Source: Nigrospora sphaerica
Taxonomy: Eukaryota > Ascomycota > Sordariomycetes > Amphisphaeriales > Apiosporaceae
DNA: 64,000 nucleotides
NCBI GenBank assembly: GCA_018287875.1
Contig: JAGVVL010000012.1
Span: forward strand, 1 to 64,000
Direction of reading: 5' to 3'
A model generated the notes under the pieces. That model worked only from the letters and a program-made list of their open reading frames with translations, was not told the origin of the DNA and searched no databases. This document shows, piece after piece, positions 55,494 to 64,000 of this stretch (its first letter is position 1; each line of letters opens with the position of its first letter). The translations under genes were made by a program, and so were the position numbers.

Positions 55494-58400
55494 GGCTCCC
55501 AATAGGCGCACGGGTACCCGTGCGGATAAAATCGCACGGGACCCGTGCGGATTCTGTTTATAGCTTAGCGTGCCTTGGTTCCGGCCGACATCGCACCTCT
55601 CCCTATGTAGTATGGTAATTAGCACAGCCCAGCTTTCGTCTAGGATACCGCAACCAGCTCGTCGTTATCCTGTACCTCTTCAATTACTTTCCGCTATACG
55701 AATCTTGCTGCGTATATAGTCTGCTGCTCCTCGCAGTCTTGTCCTGCCCTTCTCCAAAGGCTTCCCATGCCTCTCCGGTTAGGTAGGCTGCTTGCCGACT
55801 CTTCTGCCACCTGAGCATCGATCCGCTCCGTCTCAGATCGTTCCCAGTCTAGATATGCCATCATTTCCTCCTTTGTCCAGTCCCGTCCCCCCTTTGGCGT
55901 TAAACAACGCCTCGTCATTTGCTTATAATCTAAGCACCAATCGTACTCCGCTTTGCTATACCGTAGTGGTAACCCCATTGCCTTCCTGTACATCTGGTTA
56001 TTAGAATAAGTGCCCGGAGGTAGGGTCTTCTTCCAGACCTCTCTTTCTACGACATATCTTTGGTATATCGCTTTTGGGTCGGTGTACTTTATAGGCTGCT
56101 CTAGAGCCTGCTGCTGTTCTTCGACTTGTCCTGAGGCTTGATCTTTAACTCGTCTCGAAGACTGGTTATTAACCTCCTCTGTAGGTCGAGCTTCGATCTC
56201 CTTTGAAAGCTGAGCTTCGATCTCCTCTGAAAGCTGAGCTTCGACCTCCTCTGAAAGCTGAGCTTCGATCTCTTCTAGGATATATTCCGTGGCATCTTCT
56301 TGAGTCGGCGAGTCGGACAGGAAGTCGGGGGCGGGAGACTCATGTGGAGGTCCAGACGCTAATAACTCGGACATAGCTTCAGACATTGGTATGTCGGCTA
56401 GGGGTTCCGGTACTGTTTGCAGCTGTTGTGATGCCGCCGCCTCTACACGAAGTTGTAGCTCCGCGTGCCTTAGGGGGCATGATTGAGACACCCTCGAATG
56501 GCCTAGACGGTTGCATCTGGTACATATTGCTGGACCATTTCGTTTAGTTGCGGTTTCAACGGCCTCAAAGCCGCTGGGCTCCCGTCGATTGCTTGACCGT
56601 GGTAAAGAGGACTTGGCAGCTGTTAAGTCGATACGCTGGCGAGGCTCTTGAAGGAAAGGTTTGGCACCACTTCGGACTAGGTGCCAATGAGAATGGAAGT
56701 CCCCGAGATAGAGAGCTTTACCTTCGGATAACAAAGCCTCAAGTGTGTGAACGCATGGCAGGCCTTGCGACCGAGAGAATGCGCCTGTGCAGCGTGGTAG
56801 CGGACCGCTTATCGGGAGGAGCTTCCGCTGCTCTTCAACCTTTCGAAGAGCCTCGTGTGATACCCAGCCCCGTACCACACTATAGAGTGGACCGGACAGT
56901 TCAATCGGGGACCGAATCTGCTGCTTTGCCTGGTTGGACCTTAGTTCTCCAAGTTGGTTCATCAACGCGTGCTTGATAGCCCTCCAAGCCTCAAACAAAT
57001 CAAGTGTTGATTTTTTTAAATGGCTTTTAAGAAGAGCATGAATGCCTTCGACGCGCGAAGTGACAACATTGCCGAAATGAGGGTAGCTGTCAACCCAGGC
57101 CTTCACAAGCTTTTCCTTATATAAGTCGAGCCATGTCTCCTTAACGTAGGCCACGTCCCGAATATGTGTCGTAATATAGCGCTGTTCAAATATAGACACA
57201 CGGGTGTTAAATATTTCCTCGGTAGGAGAGCGAATGATTTGGTGCCAATGCTGGTAAAAGTTGTTCCACTCTTTAAGGCTTGCAGATCTGTCGGCTTCGG
57301 AGTCTCGGAGTTGTGGCTGGGTAGCAAATGATGGCTGACAGTAACGAAGGACGGCTTTGTTCGCATGCCAAAGGCATAGCAATGAAGTAGCAGAGGGAAA
57401 GCATACTTTAATCGCGTTAATGCAAGCAAGACATCGATCGGTAAGAATGACTGAAGGTGGGCGGGATTTGCTGATTTCGTAGAGTGACCGTAGACGCTCT
57501 AAAGCCCAAATGAAATCTCCTCGCTCTCTCCACTAAGAAATGCAAATGCGATGCAGAAGGACCGTTGAGAAGCGTCTACCCCGATCATATCTAGGAGCGG
57601 CATTCCGTACTTGTTCGTTTTGTAGGTACAGTCGAGAATCAAAACATCCGGATAAGCCTGAAGATAGTTCAGCGACTCTGGATGCGCGAAAAGTAAAGCC
57701 TTAACGCGGTTCTCCGAATCGAGCTGTAAACGGCTCCAGAACCCTTCACGGTCAAGCTGATTAGCTAGGGCATTGATCGTGCTCTGCCCTTCGCATATCT
57801 CGCGCCTGCTGTCCGCGATACGGTTGTAGATATCTTGCTGCGTTGCAATGGAACCCGTGTTCTGGCGTATGTACGTTCGAATCTCCTTAGGTGGGACGCC
57901 AGCATTCGAAAGGCTGGAGAGGCGGGTCTTTGTTTCGGTATCAAGTGCGCGATGCCTAGGATGGGCGGATGGGTGTAGACTCGGCTCGTGGTTGTGCTGG
58001 GCAAACTGCGGATCGGGCCGGTGTCGCAATGTCCATGTATCCCCGCCTCGTGATTCTTTTGCTAGCACCGAGAACGGACAGTTGTTACTGCGCGTAGATG
58101 TTTTTCGCTGGCGGGCCTTTCCGGAGGCGTATTCGCGGCATGACCGATCACATGCGTACACGACCGAGAGCCTGCCAGTCTTCTCCTTTGTTGACCTTTT
58201 TGTAACGAAGGCGTAACCTCTGGTGTATGCCCACTTGTTGATAGCTGTGACTAAGGCATCTCGGGACTCGTAGGTGCTTTCTGGAGGAAGACAGTCGTCG
58301 GGGAATTTTTGGTGGATATTGGTAATAGCTGCCATTGCAAGACAAGTCTTAGGATGGTGATGGTGACAAAAGTAACACGCGAGCGCGTCTCAGCGCGTTC

Positions 58401-58518
58401 TATAGCGCGTAAAGTGTGCGATGTCGGCCGGAACCAAGGCACGCTAAGCTATAAACAGAATCCGCACGGGTCCCGTGCGATTTTATCCGCACGGGTACCC
58501 GTGCGCCTATTGGGAGCC
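55494..58518 (-). mobile_element. MULE DNA transposon, copy B (one-base frameshift)
   Basis: 3025 bp, inverted relative to copy A, with the same 103-bp inverted repeats and a perfect 9-bp duplication, CTCCACTTA, at 55485-55493 and 58519-58527. The right-hand duplication covers the stop codon of the SET-domain frame. Confidence 0.95.
55694..58335 (-). pseudogene. MULE transposase copy B, single-base frameshift
   Basis: Same protein as copy A but split into 278 codons (58335-57499) and 562 codons (57382-55694). The break is at about 57525, where the G-run is GG instead of GGG (GAGCGAGGAGAT against GAGCGAGGGAGAT). The rest appears identical over the translated parts compared. The shift falls in the catalytic domain after the first Asp motif. 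Confidence 0.9.
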
Positions 58519-58524
58519 CTCCAC

Positions 58525-59803
58525 TTATTTCGTAAGTTGCTGCCCGTGGTAGATGTCTCGTTCCGCCACCACTGCTAGGATAACACGTCCCGACACGACC
58601 ATTTGGCGAACAGAGACATTGGGGTTCTCTGATAACTGTAATAGACGGAAGCAGCTACCTCTGTCGCCCAAATATATTTGGCAGACCGATGGATTCGCTG
58701 GGAGGCTGGGCTGGGTCGCATTGAAGGCCTGTTCGCCGCTGTAAGTACCGGTAGGTACTATAACACCAGAGAGGCGCCCAAGGAGGTCGCCCTCTTGATA
58801 GACAATCTCTCCCTCTTGATGCGATACCGCTTGGAGCCCGAGTTTCTGTACTCCATAGCGCTTGATGCGGGGCGTTTCAGTGCTAAATTTCTGCACGATG
58901 CAGTCGCATTGCGGCTCGGGACAAAGCTCACACCGGGGCCTTCCAGCACCAACGTCGGATCGCTTGGCCACTGGCAAGTGTCAGGCCAACCTTCCGGTCG
59001 CGGCCATTCTGGGTATTTTTCGGGATCGTAGATGTTTTCCTCGCAAGTCGGCACAGGCTGAAGAAGTGATTTCAGGTCGCTCTTTGAGAGAGGTTCGGTC
59101 TGGTTATCAAGCCCCGGTTGTTGGGTTTCCCAGACAAACTCTGCGTCGGGCTGTAGTCCCAGGACTGACGCTTGGACAGCCTCGGCTGTCATGTATAGTT
59201 GTGGAAGTAACGAGTCCTTTGCAAGATCATGAAATGACTTGATGTCATGGATCTCCATGCGTAAGAAATCGTCCGCACATAGAGAGTAGGGCTCTTGTGC
59301 TCGTATCGGTATGAGACATAACAAGCCTGGCGAGCTACCGCACAGTCGCCGCCAATTTCTTCCATGACGAAGATGGTTGTGGAATGTACTGCGTTTTTCT
59401 AATGGCCAGCCGATCCGTTCCATTGTGTTCGTGATCTCTCGGGTGTCAGCTCTAGAGCGAGGAGCCAACTGAGTACCGTCTACCTCACGGGCTATATGAA
59501 GCTGTAGCAGCCGTATGAGAATTTTGTCGTGAGCGAACCTACTGCTTAGCAACTCCAGGCTGTTGAGGAGCTGAACCGTCCGCTGTATGCTAGGACCAGC
59601 AGTGCGCAAGAGCCCGATCTCGGTCTCGCAGCTCCGTCGGAAAGCGACGAGCGAACAGAGCTGTCGGATGGCAGGCCCTCCTGCACTGCACAAAGCCGCC
59701 GGAACATAGCGGGGTCGATGGAGGGTACAACCACAACGTCAGGTAGAAGCCGGTCATGTTTCTTGAACCTAGCCTTCAAAGAGCTCAATTCCGCACAAGG
59801 CAT
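58525..59803 (-). pseudogene. SET-domain region, frame-shifted
   Basis: The minus-strand frame 59803-59546 (KARFKKHDRLLPDVVVVPSI) passes to 59693-58758 (LVAFRRSCETEIGLLRTAGP to EPLSKSDLKSLLQPVPTCEE) and then, after a change near 58950, to 58977-58525. The last part has a pre-SET-like Cys group (CELCPEPQCDC) followed by KRYGVQKLGLQAV, LGRLSGVIVP, SENPNVSVRQ and LAVVAERDIYHGQQL, the order of a SET methyltransferase core. The stop TAA at 58527-58525 lies inside the MULE duplication. Typical SET proteins methylate lysines. It may be the C-terminal half of the gene that starts at 61491. Confidence 0.65.
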
Positions 59804-61491
59804 CTGTCGCTTAGACCGAGTAAGAGGTGTCCTGGCTGGGGAGATATGGGCCTTTTAGCATGTGGCAGTGTCTGATCGGGAGCATGCCGTTTTTTTGGCG
59901 TCGCAGTTGAATTATTGTGAGCGGAACGATGTATTGAGCGACCACTATTGGCGACTGGCTTCGTACATTGGCGAGGCCTTACGTCATCCTCGGTAATGGC
60001 ATGCGGGTCGCAGGCCTTAGAACAGAACTGGTAGTCGTAGGGCGTATCTGGTGACGATGAGAACTCGATGTTGATGGCCCTCGCGTAGTTCTTTCCTAGA
60101 TTTAGGACCTGGTGATATGCCCGTGGTGCCGTTAAAATGGCCTGCCCTTCTTCGCAGCAAGTGATTGAGAATGGTATTTCCCATTCTCGCAGCTTACTCG
60201 GACAGACGGACAGCCCAAGGTGGCGGACGGCTTGTGTGCAACGTTTCATGTCCGGAAACTCTTGACGCATACGCTCCTCGAACCGGTTTGTGGCCTCGGG
60301 TTCGATGACGAGCCATAGTTTGGCCTCGCCTGACCTGAGGATATTGAGGGAAAAGAAATCGAGATCTTCCCGGTGCATGGCAGTCGCCATAGGCTCATCG
60401 CTTAAGTAGAGATAGTCATAAGCGGTCTGGATGCCATTGAGGACATTCGGTCGAGAGCTTCTCTCCTCTAATCTTCTCCCAGGGCTTAACTGGATATCGT
60501 TGAAGAGTGGAGGTCCGATCACATAGGTCGATTTCAGTTGCTTGCGCTTGATGGCATCCACCCAGATCTCTTCTAGCAGTTTTGGGTTGTGTCGACGCGG
60601 GCAGTGGGGCAATGGGAATGCAGGGAAGTCGATGTACGCTTTCTTCTCTAAGGGGACGATTTTCCTGTAACTGCCCTGAGGACTGTGTATAAAAGCAGTG
60701 GCGTGTTCAATGTTGGGTTGTCGAATGTAATCAGGTGGGTGCACTGGTGGTAGATCCTTAAGCAACATGTGGATGTACCCTCGGTTCCCAGCCTGCTCAA
60801 AGAGCTGTTCGAGTACCGCCTCATTTAACGGGGACAGATCGCTGTAGTGAAGCTCTGGCGAGGCCGAGTCGGTGGTGGCAGCGTCGGGCCCCGAAGTGCC
60901 TAGTGGCGCGGGTTCGTGTGCCGCGATAGGAATGCTTAATCCCGAGCTAGTTGCGGGAGGGTGGGTACGCTCAATCGCGGTAGTTTCGTAGAGTTCTTTA
61001 GCGGTTTCTGCGTCGTCCCTCTCGGTTCGGACCGCGCGATCGGATCCACATGCTCCCAGTAGGCGCTGAGCTTCTTGGATGATCGACTTAAGGATAGCTT
61101 TGAAGGACCCTTGCGGGGCCGGCGCGGGACGAGGCTCTCCGCCTTGCTGTTCTGTCGGAAAGTTCGAAGTGCCCTGCTTTTTGGCGGCCTTTAATCTTTG
61201 AAGCAATTCCTCTGTCGCTCGGATGAGCACATCCAGCTCGCACCATTGAGGGGCTTCGTTGAGTTTGGTGTTATACATGGTGCTGTCGCCACTAGGAAAG
61301 AATGGCAGATGGACGGAACATGCGTGATGCCGTTTAGACTTGACTTTGCACGGACCACCGCGTCTTTTAAGTTCTACACTATAAGGGCTGCTCATCTCAG
61401 ATAGGCTTAGGTCCATTCTCCATTCGTCGCAGGCTCGAGGCATAGCCCGTATGACAGCACCTGCATGGGGGACGTAGGAGCCCCGCAGCAA
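59785..61491 (-). CDS. JmjC-domain protein
   Basis: 568 open codons. The N-terminal 120 residues contain a spaced Cys/His pattern (CDEWR, GGPCKVKSKRHHACSVH, EAPQWCELDVLIRATEEL), then a low-complexity linker. The JmjC core spans about residues 370-480: MATAMHREDLDFFSLNILRS with an HxE-type metal pair, GEAKLWLVIEP, and later AILTAPRAYHQVLNLGKNYA with the distal His. This is the 2-oxoglutarate/Fe(II) arrangement of histone demethylases or hydroxylases. The tail is basic with possible nuclear signals (KKRHAPDQ). The start could be 61491 or an internal Met. The stop at 59785 overlaps the next frame by 19 bases on the same strand, so the two may be one gene with a frame change or a small intron. 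Confidence 0.75.
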   Translation of the reverse strand: MLRGSYVPHAGAVIRAMPRACDEWRMDLSLSEMSSPYSVELKRRGGPCKVKSKRHHACSVHLPFFPSGDSTMYNTKLNEAPQWCELDVLIRATEELLQRLKAAKKQGTSNFPTEQQGGEPRPAPAPQGSFKAILKSIIQEAQRLLGACGSDRAVRTERDDAETAKELYETTAIERTHPPATSSGLSIPIAAHEPAPLGTSGPDAATTDSASPELHYSDLSPLNEAVLEQLFEQAGNRGYIHMLLKDLPPVHPPDYIRQPNIEHATAFIHSPQGSYRKIVPLEKKAYIDFPAFPLPHCPRRHNPKLLEEIWVDAIKRKQLKSTYVIGPPLFNDIQLSPGRRLEERSSRPNVLNGIQTAYDYLYLSDEPMATAMHREDLDFFSLNILRSGEAKLWLVIEPEATNRFEERMRQEFPDMKRCTQAVRHLGLSVCPSKLREWEIPFSITCCEEGQAILTAPRAYHQVLNLGKNYARAINIEFSSSPDTPYDYQFCSKACDPHAITEDDVRPRQCTKPVANSGRSIHRSAHNNSTATPKKRHAPDQTLPHAKRPISPQPGHLLLGLSDRCLVRN

Positions 61492-62164
61492 GACAAGGGT
61501 GCGTCGCGTCAGCGGGCCCAGGACCCGCGGCCCGCGGCGATGACATGCGATAAGGATTACATGGCAAACCCAGTGCAGTTAAACGAAGCAGATATGGGAT
61601 GAACCGTAAACTAGAAAGCTGGCGCCCTGCACATGGTTTTTCTTAGATTTAGAGGCTGTGTGACAAACGACATGAAGGGTCCTTACTAAGGTAGTTGGTA
61701 AAGCGCGTTCGTGTAGTAGAGCCAAAAGCTTTCAGGTGGGCGAATCTCTCATTTCTGCCACGCATCCATTCTTTCCTCGCCGATCGGAGAGCTTCTCTGT
61801 ACGGTGCTAGAATGGTTGTTGGAGCTGATCACTTTGCACAGTGGAACCGACAAGAACCGCACAAGCGCTTGCTGACAGCATTGCCTTTGGACCGCACCTA
61901 CGTCTCGTGACAGTTAGTAAACCTGGGTGGGCGACTTTCTGCATCGGTCCATCACGAGAGTTTCCTGTATTTACGTTACTTGCTCGCGTGCGCCACCAAC
62001 TCGACAGCAATGTTCCAACAAGCCAAGAGGCTCACTATAGGTTTGTGTTGTATATCTTCGTTGAGCGAAAGACATGATCTATCGTACAATCATGAACAAC
62101 TAAGATGGTCGAGAATCACTATTAGCTATGCTATCTGCAGCTTTTACCAACTGCGGTTGTGGTG
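61492..62164. other. No gene seen
   Basis: Upstream region of the JmjC gene and 3' flank of the next minus-strand gene. A weak tRNA-like pattern near 61680-61760 was examined and rejected. Confidence 0.5.
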
Positions 62165-63106
62165 TCACCGGCGCGCCGGCTCGCTATACAGCTCGTGAAG
62201 AATCCCATTCCCTCTTCCCTGGTGTTGGACCTGGGAGACTTGGTTGTAGTAATCAAGCTCGTAGCTGTGTCCTGGCATGGGGGCCAGTGAAGGTTTGTAC
62301 TCGAGTGCCGGTTGATCTTGACCAGGACCCCATGCTGGCGCAAACTGCTGCTTTCTTGTCATGTAACCCCTGATGAAGTAGCCTGCGCCGATTCCTATCA
62401 ACACCACTACTGGTATAGCGACGCCAATGACAACCTTGGCGGTAGTGCTCAGTCCACCACTAGGTTCTTCCTTAGACGTAGACTCCGTGGCAGCGTCTGT
62501 AGGACCAGCCACAGGGAGCGAAGCCGTATCAGATGTCGGTAGAGGTGTTCGGTTCGTAGCAGTAACAACAGGAAGGGAACTCGAAGCCGAAGTAGGTGGG
62601 GATGTTGAGCTTTTGCTCGTTGTGGTTGAGACGCTTCGGCTGTCGGTAATGTTGAACTTTTGACTAACTGCGGCTGGGCTGCTGTCCCCATCGTAGAACA
62701 TGTTGAAAAGGAAAATGCTTGAGAAAGAAAGGTCCTTCGTTGTTGCGACTATACAGTCTGTTGATTTTCTTCCCGTCAGACGATCTAGAAGCTACATCAG
62801 TGTGCCTTACCCTAAGACAATGTAGGTGAAACCAATACCGCGCTGACGGAAACCTCACTTACGTTCGATGTATTCGAATGGGTAGACCAGATCATTCCCG
62901 TCCATCTGAAAGAGGACTATGGAGACTGGCCTTGTTACATTCGTATCTTCCCAAGCAATGTAAAACTTTGAGCCAACAGGATAAACAGTATTCGGAAACG
63001 TAGGATTGAGAACGCCCGGCCCCGGGCTGACGAACCTCTCACCCAGGGCGGACCCTGCGATAAGTAACGTAAAACAAAAGATGAGAATCATCCTTTCATG
63101 GGTCAA
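62165..63106 (-). CDS. Secretory single-pass membrane protein, Ser/Thr-rich
   Basis: Start at 63106 (MTHERMILIFCFTLLIAGSALG) or at the internal Met 63091, with a clear signal peptide. The ectodomain begins FVSPGPGVLNPTFPNTVYPV and has a GSKFYIAWEDT strand pattern like Kre9/Knh1-type Ig-like domains. A 62-nt intron (62749-62810, GTAAGG...TATAG) leads to ATTKDLSFSSIFLFNMFYDG and FNIT, then a Ser/Thr-rich stalk, a transmembrane helix (VVIGVAIPVVVLIGIGAGYF) and a cytosolic tail rich in Pro and Gln. One TGA lies in frame in exon 1 near 62862, so exon 1 is open only if this is an error or if splicing differs. Likely at the cell surface. Function unknown. Confidence 0.65.
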
Positions 63107-63271
63107 TTACGTCTCTTGAAAAGCGAGGCTTGATGTCAAAACGATATCGGGTTGTGCCGCTAGAGTTGGAAAGAGAGCGTCCTTATTACATCAGGAAGGA
63201 ATCGGACTTTTCTTGACTGGGGAAACTAGGGGACAACCTCGGCCACTTGGCTTATTACCAGGCTCTGCACA
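63107..63271. other. Upstream region, no gene
   Basis: Presumed promoter region of the secretory protein. No specific site was recognised. Confidence 0.4.
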
Positions 63272-63391
63272 TGATGCGTAAAAGGTAGGGGACCTGCCAG
63301 TTGACAGATCCTGCTCTTAATAGCCTATGTATGTCCACGGTATCCAGTTTAGCAGACTAGGTTATTGTTCCCCCCGTGGTGGCACGCATCA
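63272..63391 (-). mobile_element. Solo LTR-A copy 3 with 5-bp duplication
   Basis: 120 bp in reverse orientation, flanked by GCACA at 63267-63271 and 63392-63396. Same family as 12798-12917 and 22636-22754. Confidence 0.88.
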
Positions 63392-63420
63392 GCACAACTA
63401 TTTCGCCAGTCTACCAACTA

Positions 63421-63644
63421 AGCTCGCCCCCTACCAAAGAGCCAACCCCCAAACAGCCACTGGTTTCGGACAACAGATGAGGCAATCACAGACCTTCAAC
63501 ACCAAATATTTAAACAACCAGACATTTTACAGACAATAAAATAACATCTCGAAAATCACCGTTTTCCGCTCTTTCGTTTGATACCAATATCGATGGATGA
63601 AGTGCAGCTGGCTGCCGCTCTCCTCCAAGTGACACAAGGTCAAT
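63421..63644 (+). mobile_element. P2 pogo-like element, 5' fragment
   Basis: Matches the first 220 bases of 15055-16978 (AGCTCGCCCCCTACCAAAGA onward) directly after a TA at 63419-63420. Similarity stops at AAGGTCAATGA (about 63644). It is a truncated or internally deleted copy. If the other end exists it lies beyond the window. Confidence 0.85.
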
Positions 63645-64000
63645 GATATGGTGAAGACTGGGGTGAAGGGGAAAGATGATGTATTCCGTCCGCCGGCCAC
63701 GAAGTGGATGTCAGGGCAGGAAACTATCTATGGTGCGATATCCCAACTAGGTAGGTGGGGTAGCAGGACCCTCCTTGACAAGGATACCGCACCTTATTAT
63801 CTGTTACCTACCCCCGCCACGTATCAAATGCCGGCCTCTAAAGCAAAGCATGTCGCTGTCCTCAGCGATCCTCCGTATCATACAATTCAAAGTCCATGGA
63901 GGCCTCAAGCCTTCGCCTCGCGCTGTCTGCCGCGACGTCGTAGCGTCTCCAATCCTCGCTCTCGTCGCTGGGCCTCTGCACCTCCGTGGCGCTCCCAGTA
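63645..64000. other. No gene seen
   Basis: The last 355 bases hold no recognised feature. The final 100 bases are GC-rich and could belong to a gene outside the window. Confidence 0.4.

Noticed and set aside
61675..61765. tRNA-like stretch (TAGTTGGTAAAGCG followed by GGGCGAATCT)
   Set aside because: A-box-like and B-box-like words are present, but the B box lacks GGTTC, the acceptor ends do not pair, and no proper anticodon stem forms.
1..64000. CRISPR arrays, bacterial operons, riboswitches
   Set aside because: Introns, transposon types and protein families are fungal. The only regular direct repeats are minisatellite and TPR-coding repeats.

Overview
This window reads as an accessory, transposon-dense region of a filamentous ascomycete (Pezizomycotina). 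The evidence is short fungal introns (50-145 nt, CTAAC-type branch sites), Zn(II)2Cys6 regulators, HET and NB-ARC/TPR proteins, a HeLo-like cell-death effector, a DMATS-type prenyltransferase, and typical fungal mobile elements (Tad-like LINE, pogo/Fot, MULE, Copia, Gypsy). Roughly 40 percent of the window is transposon-derived. The genus cannot be determined from the sequence.

Layout. 1-4.2 kb: an old pogo fragment carrying a 5'-truncated LINE, a decayed Zn2Cys6 regulator, a dispersed repeat. 4.2-6.2 kb: Fot1/pogo-like element with TA duplications. 6.5-10.2 kb: a divergent pair made of a PP-motif NB-ARC-TPR receptor (minus strand) and a HeLo-like effector (plus strand), both carrying the same short amyloid (RHIM-like) motif. 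10.6-11.9 kb: uncharacterised fungal gene. 12.3-22.4 kb: minisatellite, nested solo LTRs, and a 2.1-kb pogo element containing a second pogo element and a solo LTR, with a full-length Tad-like LINE inserted across its right end. 23.6-26.1 kb: four-exon membrane protein. 26.3-34.5 kb: dead Copia element with a pogo insertion, joined to a Gypsy fragment. 37.4-41.0 kb: HET-NB-ARC-TPR receptor. 43.7-44.4 kb: uncharacterised gene. 45.6-48.6 and 55.5-58.5 kb: two almost identical MULEs in inverted orientation. Between them lie a DMATS-type prenyltransferase and an IDO/PrnB-like enzyme. 58.5-61.5 kb: JmjC and SET domain coding regions. 62.2-63.1 kb: secretory single-pass membrane protein. 63.3-63.6 kb: solo LTR and pogo end.

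How the parts relate. The most coherent system is the receptor/effector pair at 6.5-10.2 kb. By analogy with described fungal PP-motif NB-ARC-TPR/HELLP pairs, the receptor would oligomerise on ligand sensing and template the effector motif into an amyloid fold, triggering membrane-targeting cell death. The HET-NB-ARC-TPR gene at 37.4 kb is a second, independent incompatibility-type receptor. The two indole-type enzymes between the MULEs may be a small secondary-metabolism cluster.

Caution on gene breaks. Almost every recognisable gene carries one-base frameshifts, many in G, C or A runs. Two copies of the same pogo element (15055-16978 and 26627-28552) differ, in the parts compared, mainly by such run-length changes. 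Many of the breaks may therefore be consensus errors rather than true pseudogenes, and 'pseudogene' below means broken as written.
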